Of a DNA stretch of 5,484 bases, positions 1 through 4,960 are shown one piece after another. Both the position numbers and the translations under genes were made by a program. The stretch's first letter is position 1; the number at the start of each line of letters is the position of its first letter. This DNA comes from Parcubacteria group bacterium (GTDB lineage Bacteria > Patescibacteriota > Minisyncoccia > UBA6257 > JAAZHW01), in the NCBI GenBank assembly GCA_012510515.1, contig JAAZHW010000089.1, positions 1 through 5,484 of the forward strand, given 5' to 3'. The notes under the pieces were generated by a model that worked only from the letters and a program-made list of their open reading frames with translations, searched no databases and was not told the DNA's origin.

Positions 1-24
1 GGCAAAGGATCCCTCGGCTTTTAG
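1..24. other. GC-rich left-edge remnant, unidentified
   Basis: The first 20 bases are 12/20 G+C, far richer than the flanking DNA. They could be the 3' end of a structured RNA, or the last codons of an upstream gene. Plus-strand frame 1 reads GKGSLGF and stops at 22-24; frame 2 stops at 38-40 and frame 3 at 45-47. No tRNA T-arm consensus is recognisable. The fragment is too short to assign, and a minus-strand origin is equally possible. Confidence 0.2.
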
Positions 25-65
25 CAATAAATTTGTCTAATTATTAATAATAAATTATTTAATTT

Positions 66-93
66 TTGACAAAAAAAGTTTTAAGAATAAAAT
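66..93 (+). promoter_or_regulatory. Promoter of tRNA-His
   Basis: A consensus -35 TTGACA lies at 66-71 and a 5-of-6 -10 TAAAAT at 88-93, with a 16-nt spacer. Transcription would start near 100, leaving a leader of about 11 nt before the tRNA, which suits RNase P trimming. It is the best -35 match in the window, as expected for a stable RNA gene. Confidence 0.7.
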
Positions 94-110
94 AAAAAGA
101 GTTAATTAAT

Positions 111-184
111 GGTGGCCTTAGTTCAGTGGCTAGAACGCCTCGTTGTGGCCGAGGAGGTCAAGGGTTCAAATCCCTTAGGCCACC
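111..184 (+). tRNA. tRNA-His (anticodon GTG)
   Basis: A complete cloverleaf can be folded by hand. The acceptor stem is 112-118 with 177-183 (7 perfect pairs), the D stem 121-124 with 133-136, and the anticodon stem 138-142 with 150-154. The anticodon loop is TTGTGGC, with GTG at 145-147, and the T stem is 160-164 with 172-176 around TTCAAAT. The histidine identity element is present: an extra G-1 at 111 opposite the C73 discriminator at 184. Histidyl-tRNA synthetase recognises this pair, and in bacteria RNase P normally leaves it by cleaving at -1. CCA is not encoded (the next bases are C then T), so the tail must be added by CCA-adding enzyme. It supplies histidine at CAC/CAU codons. It has its own promoter and terminator, so it appears monocistronic. 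Confidence 0.97.
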
Positions 185-219
185 CTTAAAAAAATAAATT
201 TGACAAAATTAAATTTAAA

Positions 220-241
220 CAGGTTTTACCTGCTTTTTTTA
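220..241 (+). terminator. Intrinsic terminator after tRNA-His
   Basis: The 5-bp stem CAGGT (220-224) / ACCTG (228-232) encloses a TTT loop and is followed by C and a run of seven T (234-240). The stem is short, but the T-tract and its place just after the tRNA support it. Confidence 0.6.
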
Positions 242-244
242 TTC

Positions 245-272
245 TTGCATTTTTAAAAATCGGCAGTATAAT
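245..272 (+). promoter_or_regulatory. Promoter of rny
   Basis: A perfect -10 TATAAT at 267-272 has a weak -35-like TTGCAT at 245-250, with a 16-nt spacer. Transcription would begin near 279, giving RNase Y mRNA a leader of about 100 nt. It lies directly after the tRNA terminator, so rny should be expressed independently of the tRNA. Confidence 0.6.
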
Positions 273-309
273 AAAAAAGTATTTAATTTAACTTCGTCAA
301 TTAATCTTA

Positions 310-372
310 ATTTCGCTATAAAAAACTTGTGGAAAAAATTTATCCAAAATCACAATTTTTGAAACGCGAAAT
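310..372 (+). promoter_or_regulatory. Structured leader of rny with nested inverted repeats
   Basis: Inside the predicted leader, ATTTCGC (310-316) is the exact reverse complement of GCGAAAT (366-372). Nested within is TTGTGG (327-332) against TCACAA (350-355; five Watson-Crick pairs plus a G-U), which competes with TGGA (330-333) against TCCA (343-346). The outer 3' arm ends 8 nt before the rny ATG, so folding could limit ribosome access. The two inner halves also resemble DnaA boxes in opposite orientation (328-336 and 340-348, 8/9 each). The repeats are seen; any regulatory role is inferred. Confidence 0.4.
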
Positions 373-380
373 CCAATCCT

Positions 381-1904
381 ATGGACAAGCTTATTGTGGT
401 TTCTTTAATCACCTTTATTTTTGGTATTATTATTGGCTATTTAATTCGTCAAAACATCGTTAAAGGACAAATTAAATCAGCCGAACAAAAAATAAAAACT
501 CAGTTAGAAGAAGCAAAAACCAAAGCAAAAGAAATTATTTTAACCGCCAAAGACAAAGCAGCGGCTATTTTAGATGATGCTCAAAAAGAAGAAAAAGAAA
601 GAAAACGCGAACTTTCGCTTTTTGAGCAACGATTAAATCATCGTGAAGAATTATTAAATCAAAAATTAACCGAAACAGAAGAAAAAAATCGTAGTTTAGA
701 AGATAACATAAAAAAAGTTAAAGAAATAAAAGAGAAGGTAGAATCACTGAGACAAGAAGCTCAAAAAGAATTAGAACGAGTAGCTAACTTATCTATTGAA
801 CAAGCAAAAAAAGAATTATTTGATCAATTAGAAAAAACTCGCCAACAAGAAATTACTGATTTATTAAGAAAATTAGAAAAAGAAAAACAAGATGAATTAG
901 AAAAAAAAGCAGCTGAAATTTTAGAAACAAATATTCAAAGATTATCTCGTTCCGTTAGCAGTGAAATGACTACTTCTGTTTTTTCGATAAATGACGAAGA
1001 ATTAAAAGGTAAAATTATTGGTCGCGAAGGAAGAAATATTAAAGCCTTAGAAAGAGCAACGGGTGTTGATATTATCATTGACGAATCACCTGACACCATT
1101 GTCCTGTCATCTTTTGATCCATTAAGAAGAGAGTTAGCTAAAATTACTTTAGAAAAATTAATTAAAGATGGTCGAATTCAACCAGCTAAAATTGAAGAAA
1201 AAGCCGAAGAAGCAAAAAAAGAATTAAACGAAAAAATTAAAGAAGCGGGAGAAAATGCAGCTTTTGAATTGGGAATTCTAGATTTACCAAAAGAAATTAT
1301 CTATTTATTAGGCCGATTAAATTATCGCACCAGTTATGGCCAAAACGTTTTGCAACATTCAATTGAAGCGGCTCATTTAGCTAAAATGATCGCTTCTGAA
1401 TTGGGCGCTAATGTCGATGTAGCTAAAAAAGGAGCTCTCCTCCATGATATTGGCAAAGCTATTGATCATGAAGTTGAAGGTACTCATGTGGAATTGGGTA
1501 GAAAAATTCTTCAAAAATATGGCATTTCAGAAGAAATTATTAAAGCCATTGAACCCCATCATGAAGATTATCCTTTTGAAACCCCAGAATCATATATCGT
1601 AGCCGCCGCCGAAGCAATTTCAGCTAGCCGACCGGGCGCTCGTCGAGATAATATTGAAAATTATCTAAAACGATTAGAAAATTTAGAAAAAATAGCTCTT
1701 TCTTTCGATGGTGTTCAAAAAGCTTATGCTGTTCAAGCTGGTCGAGAATTAAGAATTTTTGTTCTTCCAGAAAAAATAGATGATTTGGGCGCTTTAAACT
1801 TAGCCAAACAAATAGCCACAAAAATTCATAATGAATTAAATTATCCCGGTGAAATCAAAGTTAATGTTATTCGAGAAACAAGAGCCGTTGAATATGCCCG
1901 CTAA
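381..1904 (+). CDS. rny: Ribonuclease Y, membrane-anchored endoribonuclease
   Basis: RNase Y cleaves single-stranded mRNA internally and starts bulk mRNA decay and some RNA maturation; in Bacillus it is a membrane-bound degradosome-like component. The 507 residues match the family's usual length of about 520. In order: an N-terminal transmembrane helix (about 4-22), a long charged coiled coil (about 28-190), and a KH RNA-binding domain with the GxxG loop GREG at 214-217. The HD phosphohydrolase domain follows, with metal-binding candidates H326, the H355-D356 pair, H363 and H393-H394. The C-terminus, RETRAVEYAR, is typical of the family. The ATG at 381 is the only start possible, because an in-frame TGA lies at 360-362. 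No Shine-Dalgarno is visible. The gene has its own promoter, and no strong terminator follows it, so some read-through into the HU gene is possible. No key residue appears missing. Confidence 0.97.
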   Translation: MDKLIVVSLITFIFGIIIGYLIRQNIVKGQIKSAEQKIKTQLEEAKTKAKEIILTAKDKAAAILDDAQKEEKERKRELSLFEQRLNHREELLNQKLTETEEKNRSLEDNIKKVKEIKEKVESLRQEAQKELERVANLSIEQAKKELFDQLEKTRQQEITDLLRKLEKEKQDELEKKAAEILETNIQRLSRSVSSEMTTSVFSINDEELKGKIIGREGRNIKALERATGVDIIIDESPDTIVLSSFDPLRRELAKITLEKLIKDGRIQPAKIEEKAEEAKKELNEKIKEAGENAAFELGILDLPKEIIYLLGRLNYRTSYGQNVLQHSIEAAHLAKMIASELGANVDVAKKGALLHDIGKAIDHEVEGTHVELGRKILQKYGISEEIIKAIEPHHEDYPFETPESYIVAAAEAISASRPGARRDNIENYLKRLENLEKIALSFDGVQKAYAVQAGRELRIFVLPEKIDDLGALNLAKQIATKIHNELNYPGEIKVNVIRETRAVEYAR

Positions 1905-1907
1905 AAG

Positions 1908-1916
1908 TTATCCACA
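1908..1916 (+). promoter_or_regulatory. DnaA box, perfect consensus match
   Basis: TTATCCACA, the strict DnaA-box consensus, begins 4 nt after the rny stop codon and lies 16 nt upstream of the -35 of the HU gene. DnaA binds such 9-mers at origins and also at some promoters. One perfect box does not define an origin, but it is intergenic and promoter-proximal. The match is seen; binding is inferred. Confidence 0.5.
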
Positions 1917-1924
1917 AATATTTT

Positions 1925-1942
1925 GTTTTTACTTGTAAAAAC
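1925..1942. promoter_or_regulatory. Operator-like palindrome over the HU -35
   Basis: GTTTTTAC (1925-1932) and GTAAAAAC (1935-1942) form a perfect 8-bp inverted repeat separated by TT. It covers the predicted -35 TTGTAA (1933-1938), where a bound dimeric repressor would block RNA polymerase. It has only a short T-run, so it is a poor terminator for rny. The regulator, if any, is unknown. Confidence 0.35.
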
Positions 1943-1962
1943 TATCTAATATATGATATAAT
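1933..1962 (+). promoter_or_regulatory. Extended -10 promoter of the HU gene
   Basis: A perfect -10 TATAAT (1957-1962) is preceded by the extended -10 dinucleotide TG at 1954-1955, giving TGATATAAT. The -35 TTGTAA (1933-1938) matches consensus at 4/6 with an 18-nt spacer. The start site should fall near 1969, leaving a leader of about 42 nt. This fits strong expression of an abundant nucleoid protein. Confidence 0.7.
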
Positions 1963-2010
1963 TTATATAGGATATTTCCTATTTCCAAAGGTCGGTTAAT
2001 AACTAAAAAA

Positions 2011-2286
2011 ATGACAAAAGAAGGATTAGTTGAAGCACTTTTAAACAAATTTGAATTAGATAGTAAAAAACAAGCCAAAGAAATTGTTGAAACTATTTTT
2101 GAAACAATTACCAATACCTTAGCCCGAGGAGAAGAAGTAGCAATTAGTGGTTTTGGTACTTTCAAAGTAGCTCGCCGAGCAGCTCGTGAAGGAATTAACC
2201 CACGCACTGGCGAAAGAATTCAAATTGCCGCTTCTGTGAAGCCTAAATTTAGAGCAAGCAAAGCTTTAAAAGAAGCTGTAAAATAG
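2011..2286 (+). CDS. HU-family histone-like DNA-binding protein
   Basis: HU forms dimers that bind and bend DNA with little sequence specificity, compacting the nucleoid and helping replication, recombination and repair. The 91 residues equal the usual length of about 90. The N-terminal helices (about 1-40) form the dimer interface. They are followed by the signature GFGTF (47-51) and the beta-arm, where GINPRTGE (61-68) holds the proline (P64) that intercalates at DNA kinks. The lysine-rich C-terminal helix ends the fold. HU is preferred over IHF because the gene stands alone and has no IHF-specific features, but short sequences do not separate the two cleanly. The ATG at 2011 gives the canonical N-terminus MTKEGLVEAL. 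There is no Shine-Dalgarno at normal spacing; the nearest purine-rich stretch is about 20 nt upstream. The gene has its own promoter and ends at a bidirectional terminator. Confidence 0.95.
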   Translation: MTKEGLVEALLNKFELDSKKQAKEIVETIFETITNTLARGEEVAISGFGTFKVARRAAREGINPRTGERIQIAASVKPKFRASKALKEAVK

Positions 2287-2312
2287 ACAAATTATTTAAT
2301 TTGTTCGGACAA

Positions 2313-2348
2313 AATCTAAAAACCCCTTATTTAAGGGGTTTTTAGATT
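2313..2348. terminator. Bidirectional terminator between HU and sigma genes
   Basis: A perfect 17-bp inverted repeat (2313-2329 and 2332-2348, TT centre) has a CCCC/GGGG core flanked by five A on one side and five T on the other. It can therefore act as a hairpin plus U-tract on both strands. It serves HU (+) and the sigma gene (-). The sigma stop codon (2347-2349) overlaps the arm by two bases. Confidence 0.9.
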
Positions 2349-2901
2349 AATCGCTATTTTCTAATTCTTTTTTTAATCGATTCAATGCTCGATGTTGTAA
2401 TACTCGTAAATTTAAAGGTGTTTTTTTCATTATTTTAGCTATTTCATCATAACTTAAATCTTCAATAAAATGTAAAATTAATAACTCTTTTTGTTCTTCT
2501 GGTAATTGATAAATTTTTTTTATTATTTTATCGAGCTGTTCTTTGTTGATTAATCTTTCATTTATGTCTATTTCGTCAAAAATATCAATTTTAATCTCTT
2601 CATCAAGACTAAAATCTGGTTTTTTCTTTCGATAAAAATCAATAACAGTGTTTCGAGCAATAGAATATAACCAACTGCTAAAAGGATTTTTTTTAAATTT
2701 AAAATCGGAAATACTACTCCAAGCCTTAACAAAAACTTGTTGAGTTAAATCTTCCGACACTTCTTTATTGCTAACTTTTAAATAAATATAGCGATAAATT
2801 CGCTCTATAAAAATTTCATAAATTTCCCCAAAAGAATCTCCATCACCATTTTGAGCTTTCTTTACTAATTTTTTAATTTCTTTTTCAGAAAATTCACTCA
2901 T
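2347..2901 (-). CDS. ECF-type (sigma-70 family) RNA polymerase sigma factor
   Basis: This is a group 4 (extracytoplasmic function) sigma factor, which directs core RNA polymerase to a restricted set of promoters. At 184 residues it is typical for the group, with only domains sigma-2 and sigma-4. Sigma-2 spans about 23-95, including DLTQQVFVKAW (51-61) for core binding and the -10 recognition segment ending SWLYSIARNTVIDFYRKKK. An acidic linker (about 98-120) follows. Sigma-4 (about 127-181) begins LPEEQKELLIL and contains a helix-turn-helix (about 149-172) that reads the -35. No anti-sigma factor or sensor gene adjoins it within the window: HU is convergent downstream and rpmH divergent upstream. 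The stimulus and regulon are therefore unknown. It is not a primary sigma factor, since regions 1 and 3 are absent. Confidence 0.93.
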   Translation of the reverse strand: MSEFSEKEIKKLVKKAQNGDGDSFGEIYEIFIERIYRYIYLKVSNKEVSEDLTQQVFVKAWSSISDFKFKKNPFSSWLYSIARNTVIDFYRKKKPDFSLDEEIKIDIFDEIDINERLINKEQLDKIIKKIYQLPEEQKELLILHFIEDLSYDEIAKIMKKTPLNLRVLQHRALNRLKKELENSD

Positions 2902-2936
2902 AAATTTTCTTTTTTATTTAATTATTTAATATTTTA

Positions 2937-2945
2937 ATTATATCA
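2937..2945 (-). promoter_or_regulatory. Extended -10 promoter of the sigma gene
   Basis: On the minus strand, 2945-2937 reads TGATATAAT, a perfect extended -10. No good -35 is found at 16-18 nt. The start would lie near 2930, about 29 nt before the ATG. The core is identical to that of the HU promoter and looks like a housekeeping-sigma site, not an ECF autoregulatory one. Confidence 0.6.
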
Positions 2946-2955
2946 TAAACAATTA

Positions 2956-2983
2956 TTGTAAAAATCAAAATTTATGTTAGAAT
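2956..2983 (+). promoter_or_regulatory. Promoter of the rpmH operon, probably leaderless
   Basis: The -35 TTGTAA is at 2956-2961, and the extended -10 TGTTAGAAT ends in TAGAAT at 2978-2983, with a 16-nt spacer. Starting about 7 nt downstream of the -10 puts the first transcribed base at or next to the rpmH ATG (2991), so the mRNA would be leaderless or nearly so. A second -10-like TAAAAT (2983-2988) would start transcription inside the gene and is less likely. It shares the 89-bp divergent region with the sigma promoter. Confidence 0.55.
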
Positions 2984-2990
2984 AAAATAT

Positions 2991-3125
2991 ATGTCGACAA
3001 CCTACCAACCCAAAAAAAGAAAAAGAAAAAAAACTCATGGTTTTATCAAACGAATGAGAAAACCGGGAGGAAGAAAAGTTGTTCAAAGACGACGACGGAA
3101 GGGTCGTACACGTTTAACAGTTTAA
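2991..3125 (+). CDS. rpmH: 50S ribosomal protein L34
   Basis: L34 is a small, very basic protein of the large ribosomal subunit that binds 23S rRNA. The 44-residue product has the usual length and the full family pattern. [15 protein letters not shown] (4-18) matches the canonical TYQPSKRKRKRTHGF type, then comes an [10 protein letters not shown] stretch, an RRRRKGR cluster, and the typical ending RLTV. The ATG at 2991 fits, because the family starts only two or three residues before TYQP. It heads the rpmH-rnpA-yidD-yidC-jag cluster, and its TAA shares its last A with the rnpA ATG (TAATG), which suggests translational coupling. In many bacteria dnaA lies just upstream of rpmH; here a divergent sigma factor gene does. 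Confidence 0.97.
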   Translation: MSTTYQPKKRKRKKTHGFIKRMRKPGGRKVVQRRRRKGRTRLTV

Positions 3126-3457
3126 TGAGAAAATATTCTATTATTAAAAAAGAACGGGATTTTAAAAAAATTTTTCAAGAAGGAAAAAAAATTAATAATC
3201 CCCTATTTACTCTCATTTATCTAAAAAATAACGACCCTAAAAATCGCTTGGCTTTTATAGTTCCTAAAAGGGCATTTAAAAAAGCTCATCAAAGAAATTT
3301 AATTCGTCGACGTTTTAAATCAATCTTTGATCAAATAAATTTTCAAACTTCTGGATTAAATTTAATTATAATTGCTAAAATTTCTTTAGCTGAAAAAAGT
3401 TTTAAAGAAATAGAAGAAATTATTAAAAAAACTTTAGAAAAAGAAAATTTGATTTAA
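3125..3457 (+). CDS. rnpA: Ribonuclease P protein component
   Basis: RnpA is the protein cofactor of the RNase P ribozyme, which removes 5' leaders from precursor tRNAs; it improves leader recognition and metal affinity. At 110 residues it has the normal length. Family marks are the N-terminal RDFKKIFQEGKK (11-22), the central strand RLAFIVPKRAFKKA (41-54), and the basic signature QRNLIRRRFK (56-65), which corresponds to the family motif RNRIKRRLRE and includes R57 and N58. The C-terminal lysine-rich helix is present. Its start overlaps the rpmH stop by one base, a near-universal gene pairing. No Shine-Dalgarno is visible, so its translation probably depends on ribosomes finishing rpmH. Confidence 0.95.
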   Translation: MRKYSIIKKERDFKKIFQEGKKINNPLFTLIYLKNNDPKNRLAFIVPKRAFKKAHQRNLIRRRFKSIFDQINFQTSGLNLIIIAKISLAEKSFKEIEEIIKKTLEKENLI

Positions 3458-3466
3458 TTATATTTT

Positions 3467-3691
3467 ATGAAATATTTTTTACTTTTTTTAATTAGAATTT
3501 ATCAAATATTTTTATCTCCTTCAACGGGATTATTAAAAAATTTTTATTTTCTTCCTCATCATTGTCGCTTTGAAGAAGAAGAAACATGTTCAATATATGC
3601 CTATCGAGTAATAAAAGAAAGCGGAAGCATAAAAGGTTCTAAAATGGCTTTTTTAAGATTTTGTCGTTGTAGCGGTTTTATAAAAAATTAA
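3467..3691 (+). CDS. yidD: YidD, membrane protein insertion efficiency factor
   Basis: YidD is a small inner-membrane-associated protein that aids YidC-dependent membrane insertion; its mechanism is unsettled. The 74 residues fit the family (about 70-85). An amphipathic N-terminal helix (FLLFLIRIYQIFLSP, 4-18) matches the family LIRFYQ...SP segment. CRF at 33-35 and TCSIYAYRVI (40-49) correspond to the family CRFxPTCSxYA block, and LRFCRCSGF (63-71) to the usual RLLRCHPF. It is unusual in that the two conserved cysteines, C33 and C41, are eight residues apart instead of six because of an acidic EEEE run, and in that the PT before C41 is ET. A second C-terminal cysteine (C66 beside C68) is also seen. 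It begins 9 nt after rnpA and ends 5 nt before yidC, the classical context. Confidence 0.9.
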   Translation: MKYFLLFLIRIYQIFLSPSTGLLKNFYFLPHHCRFEEEETCSIYAYRVIKESGSIKGSKMAFLRFCRCSGFIKN

Positions 3692-3696
3692 CAAAA

Positions 3697-4443
3697 ATGG
3701 GAAATTTATTTTACATTACCTTCATTCAACCAATTTTTAATCTATTAATTTTTATCTATAACATCTTACCGTGGCCAGACATTGGAATGGCTACTATTAT
3801 TTTAACAATTATTATTCGTCTTATTTTAGCTCCTCTATTTTATAAAAGCACTAGACAACAACTAATTATTAATCAATTACAACCAACTATTAAAAAAATT
3901 CAAAAAGAATATAAAAATGATGCTGAAAAATTAGCTAAAGCTCAAATGGAATTATATAGTAAACATAAAGTTAATCCCTTTGGAAGTTGTTTTATTTCTC
4001 TTATTCAATTGCCGATTATTTTAGCTGTCTATCGAGTTTTTTTAATGGGATTCAGTCCAGAAATTCTTCAAAATAACTTATATTCCTTTGTTAATCTTCC
4101 TCAAAATATAAATCCTTTGTTTTTGGGAATAGTTGATTTAAACAAACCTAATATTTTTTTAGCTATTATCTCTGCTGTTTTACAATATATTTCCACTAAA
4201 TTATCGCTGCCTTCATTTTCAAATTCTCAAACAATGTCTGACCCTACTCAAAAAATGGTTAATGTCTTTCAAAAACAAATGGTTTTTATTGGACCAGCTA
4301 TTACTTTTATCATTTTATTAGGATTGCCTTCCAATTTAGGATTATATTGGTCTGTTACTACTTTATTTAGCATAACTCAACAATGGTTTATCAAAAAAAA
4401 TCTAAAGGTCGAGGAGAAAATTGAAACCGTTAAAGATAATTAA
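3697..4443 (+). CDS. yidC: YidC/Oxa1-family membrane protein insertase
   Basis: YidC inserts membrane proteins, alone or with SecYEG. The 248 residues fit the short Gram-positive/CPR-type insertase that lacks the large periplasmic P1 domain of proteobacterial YidC. Five hydrophobic segments are seen: about 5-25, 30-48, 95-118, 151-168 and 195-229. The conserved groove arginine is R41 in TIIIRLILAPLF. A charged cytoplasmic hairpin (about 50-91) lies between segments 1-2 and 3, as in the family, and QLQPTIKKIQKEY and the later GLYWSVTTLFSITQQW are typical motifs. There is no lipobox cysteine near the N-terminus, unlike the Bacillus SpoIIIJ lipoprotein. It sits 5 nt after yidD and 8 nt before jag, in a translated cluster without Shine-Dalgarno sites. 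Confidence 0.95.
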   Translation: MGNLFYITFIQPIFNLLIFIYNILPWPDIGMATIILTIIIRLILAPLFYKSTRQQLIINQLQPTIKKIQKEYKNDAEKLAKAQMELYSKHKVNPFGSCFISLIQLPIILAVYRVFLMGFSPEILQNNLYSFVNLPQNINPLFLGIVDLNKPNIFLAIISAVLQYISTKLSLPSFSNSQTMSDPTQKMVNVFQKQMVFIGPAITFIILLGLPSNLGLYWSVTTLFSITQQWFIKKNLKVEEKIETVKDN

Positions 4444-4451
4444 TAATTGCT

Positions 4452-4892
4452 ATGGAAGAAATTGTTCAAATTATCAAAAATATTTTAAACTTTTTTAATA
4501 TTGAAGATGCTCAATTTGATACCATTGAAAACGACGAGGTTGTTTTAATAAATATTAAAACCGACAATGGAAAATTTTTTATCGGCAAAGATGGCTCCAC
4601 TTTAAGAAATTTAGAAATTCTTATTCGTTTAGTAGCTCAAAAACTAAATTATCCTAAAAAAATTAATATTGATGTAAATAATTACCACAAAGAACAAGAA
4701 GAACGGTTAAAAAAATTAGCTAAGGAAACTGCTCATAAGGTTATTGTTACTAAAAATCCTATAAAATTACCGCCAATGAATGCCTATGAAAGACGAATCA
4801 TTCATTTAGAATTAGCTATTAATCCTAATGTAACAACTGAAAGTGTTGGTGAAGAACCTGAACGTTGTTTGATTATAAAACCTTATCCATAA
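4452..4892 (+). CDS. jag: Jag/KhpB-like RNA-binding protein (KH and R3H domains)
   Basis: Jag (KhpB, EloR) is a cytoplasmic RNA-binding protein, usually encoded next to yidC, that is linked to cell elongation and small-RNA biology in Firmicutes; its role in CPR is unknown. The 146 residues contain a KH-like domain (about 30-77) with the GxxG loop GKDG at 45-48, followed by NLEILIRLVAQKL. The R3H domain (about 84-146) carries the RxxxH signature R114-H118 within AYERRIIHLEL and the usual ESVGEEPERCLIIKP ending. The N-terminal region is only about 30 residues (MEEIVQIIKN onward), so the separate Jag-N domain of Firmicutes is absent. It is the last gene of the operon, 8 nt after yidC, and is followed by a strong terminator. 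Confidence 0.94.
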   Translation: MEEIVQIIKNILNFFNIEDAQFDTIENDEVVLINIKTDNGKFFIGKDGSTLRNLEILIRLVAQKLNYPKKINIDVNNYHKEQEERLKKLAKETAHKVIVTKNPIKLPPMNAYERRIIHLELAINPNVTTESVGEEPERCLIIKPYP

Positions 4893-4904
4893 ATTTAAAT
4901 GAGC

Positions 4905-4952
4905 AAAAATTAAAAAATCGCTTCAACAAAAAGAAGCGATTTTTTAATTTTT
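4905..4952. terminator. Bidirectional terminator after jag
   Basis: A perfect 20-bp inverted repeat (4905-4924 and 4933-4952) has an 8-nt A-rich loop. The GC-containing core TCGCTTC/GAAGCGA is bordered by six A on one strand and six T on the other, so it can end transcription in both directions. It lies between jag (+) and the convergent minus-strand gene. Confidence 0.92.
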
Positions 4953-4960
4953 AACTTAAT

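Noticed and set aside
200..205. TTGACA resembling a -35 for rny
   Set aside because: No acceptable -10 lies 16-18 nt downstream, and the region is inside the tRNA terminator; the TATAAT at 267-272 is a better rny promoter.
1624..1821. 65-codon minus-strand open frame inside rny
   Set aside because: It lies wholly opposite the HD-domain coding region, shows no family resemblance, and its composition is that of an antisense shadow.
1929..2207. 92-codon minus-strand open frame opposite HU
   Set aside because: It overlaps the HU promoter and most of the well-conserved HU gene on the other strand and has no recognisable motif.
3018..3036. Poly-A runs in rpmH (and similar runs in rny and yidC) as slippage sites
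   Set aside because: The frames are intact and the runs are ordinary AAA lysine codons in an A-rich genome; no alternative frame of interest follows.
4883..4891. TTATCCATA, an 8/9 DnaA box at the end of jag
   Set aside because: It encodes the last codons and stop of jag, and one mismatch inside coding sequence is weak evidence.
381..4892. Alternative genetic code (TGA as Gly, as in Gracilibacteria)
   Set aside because: All genes keep full family length under the standard code, with glycine motifs encoded by GGN and no in-frame TGA.
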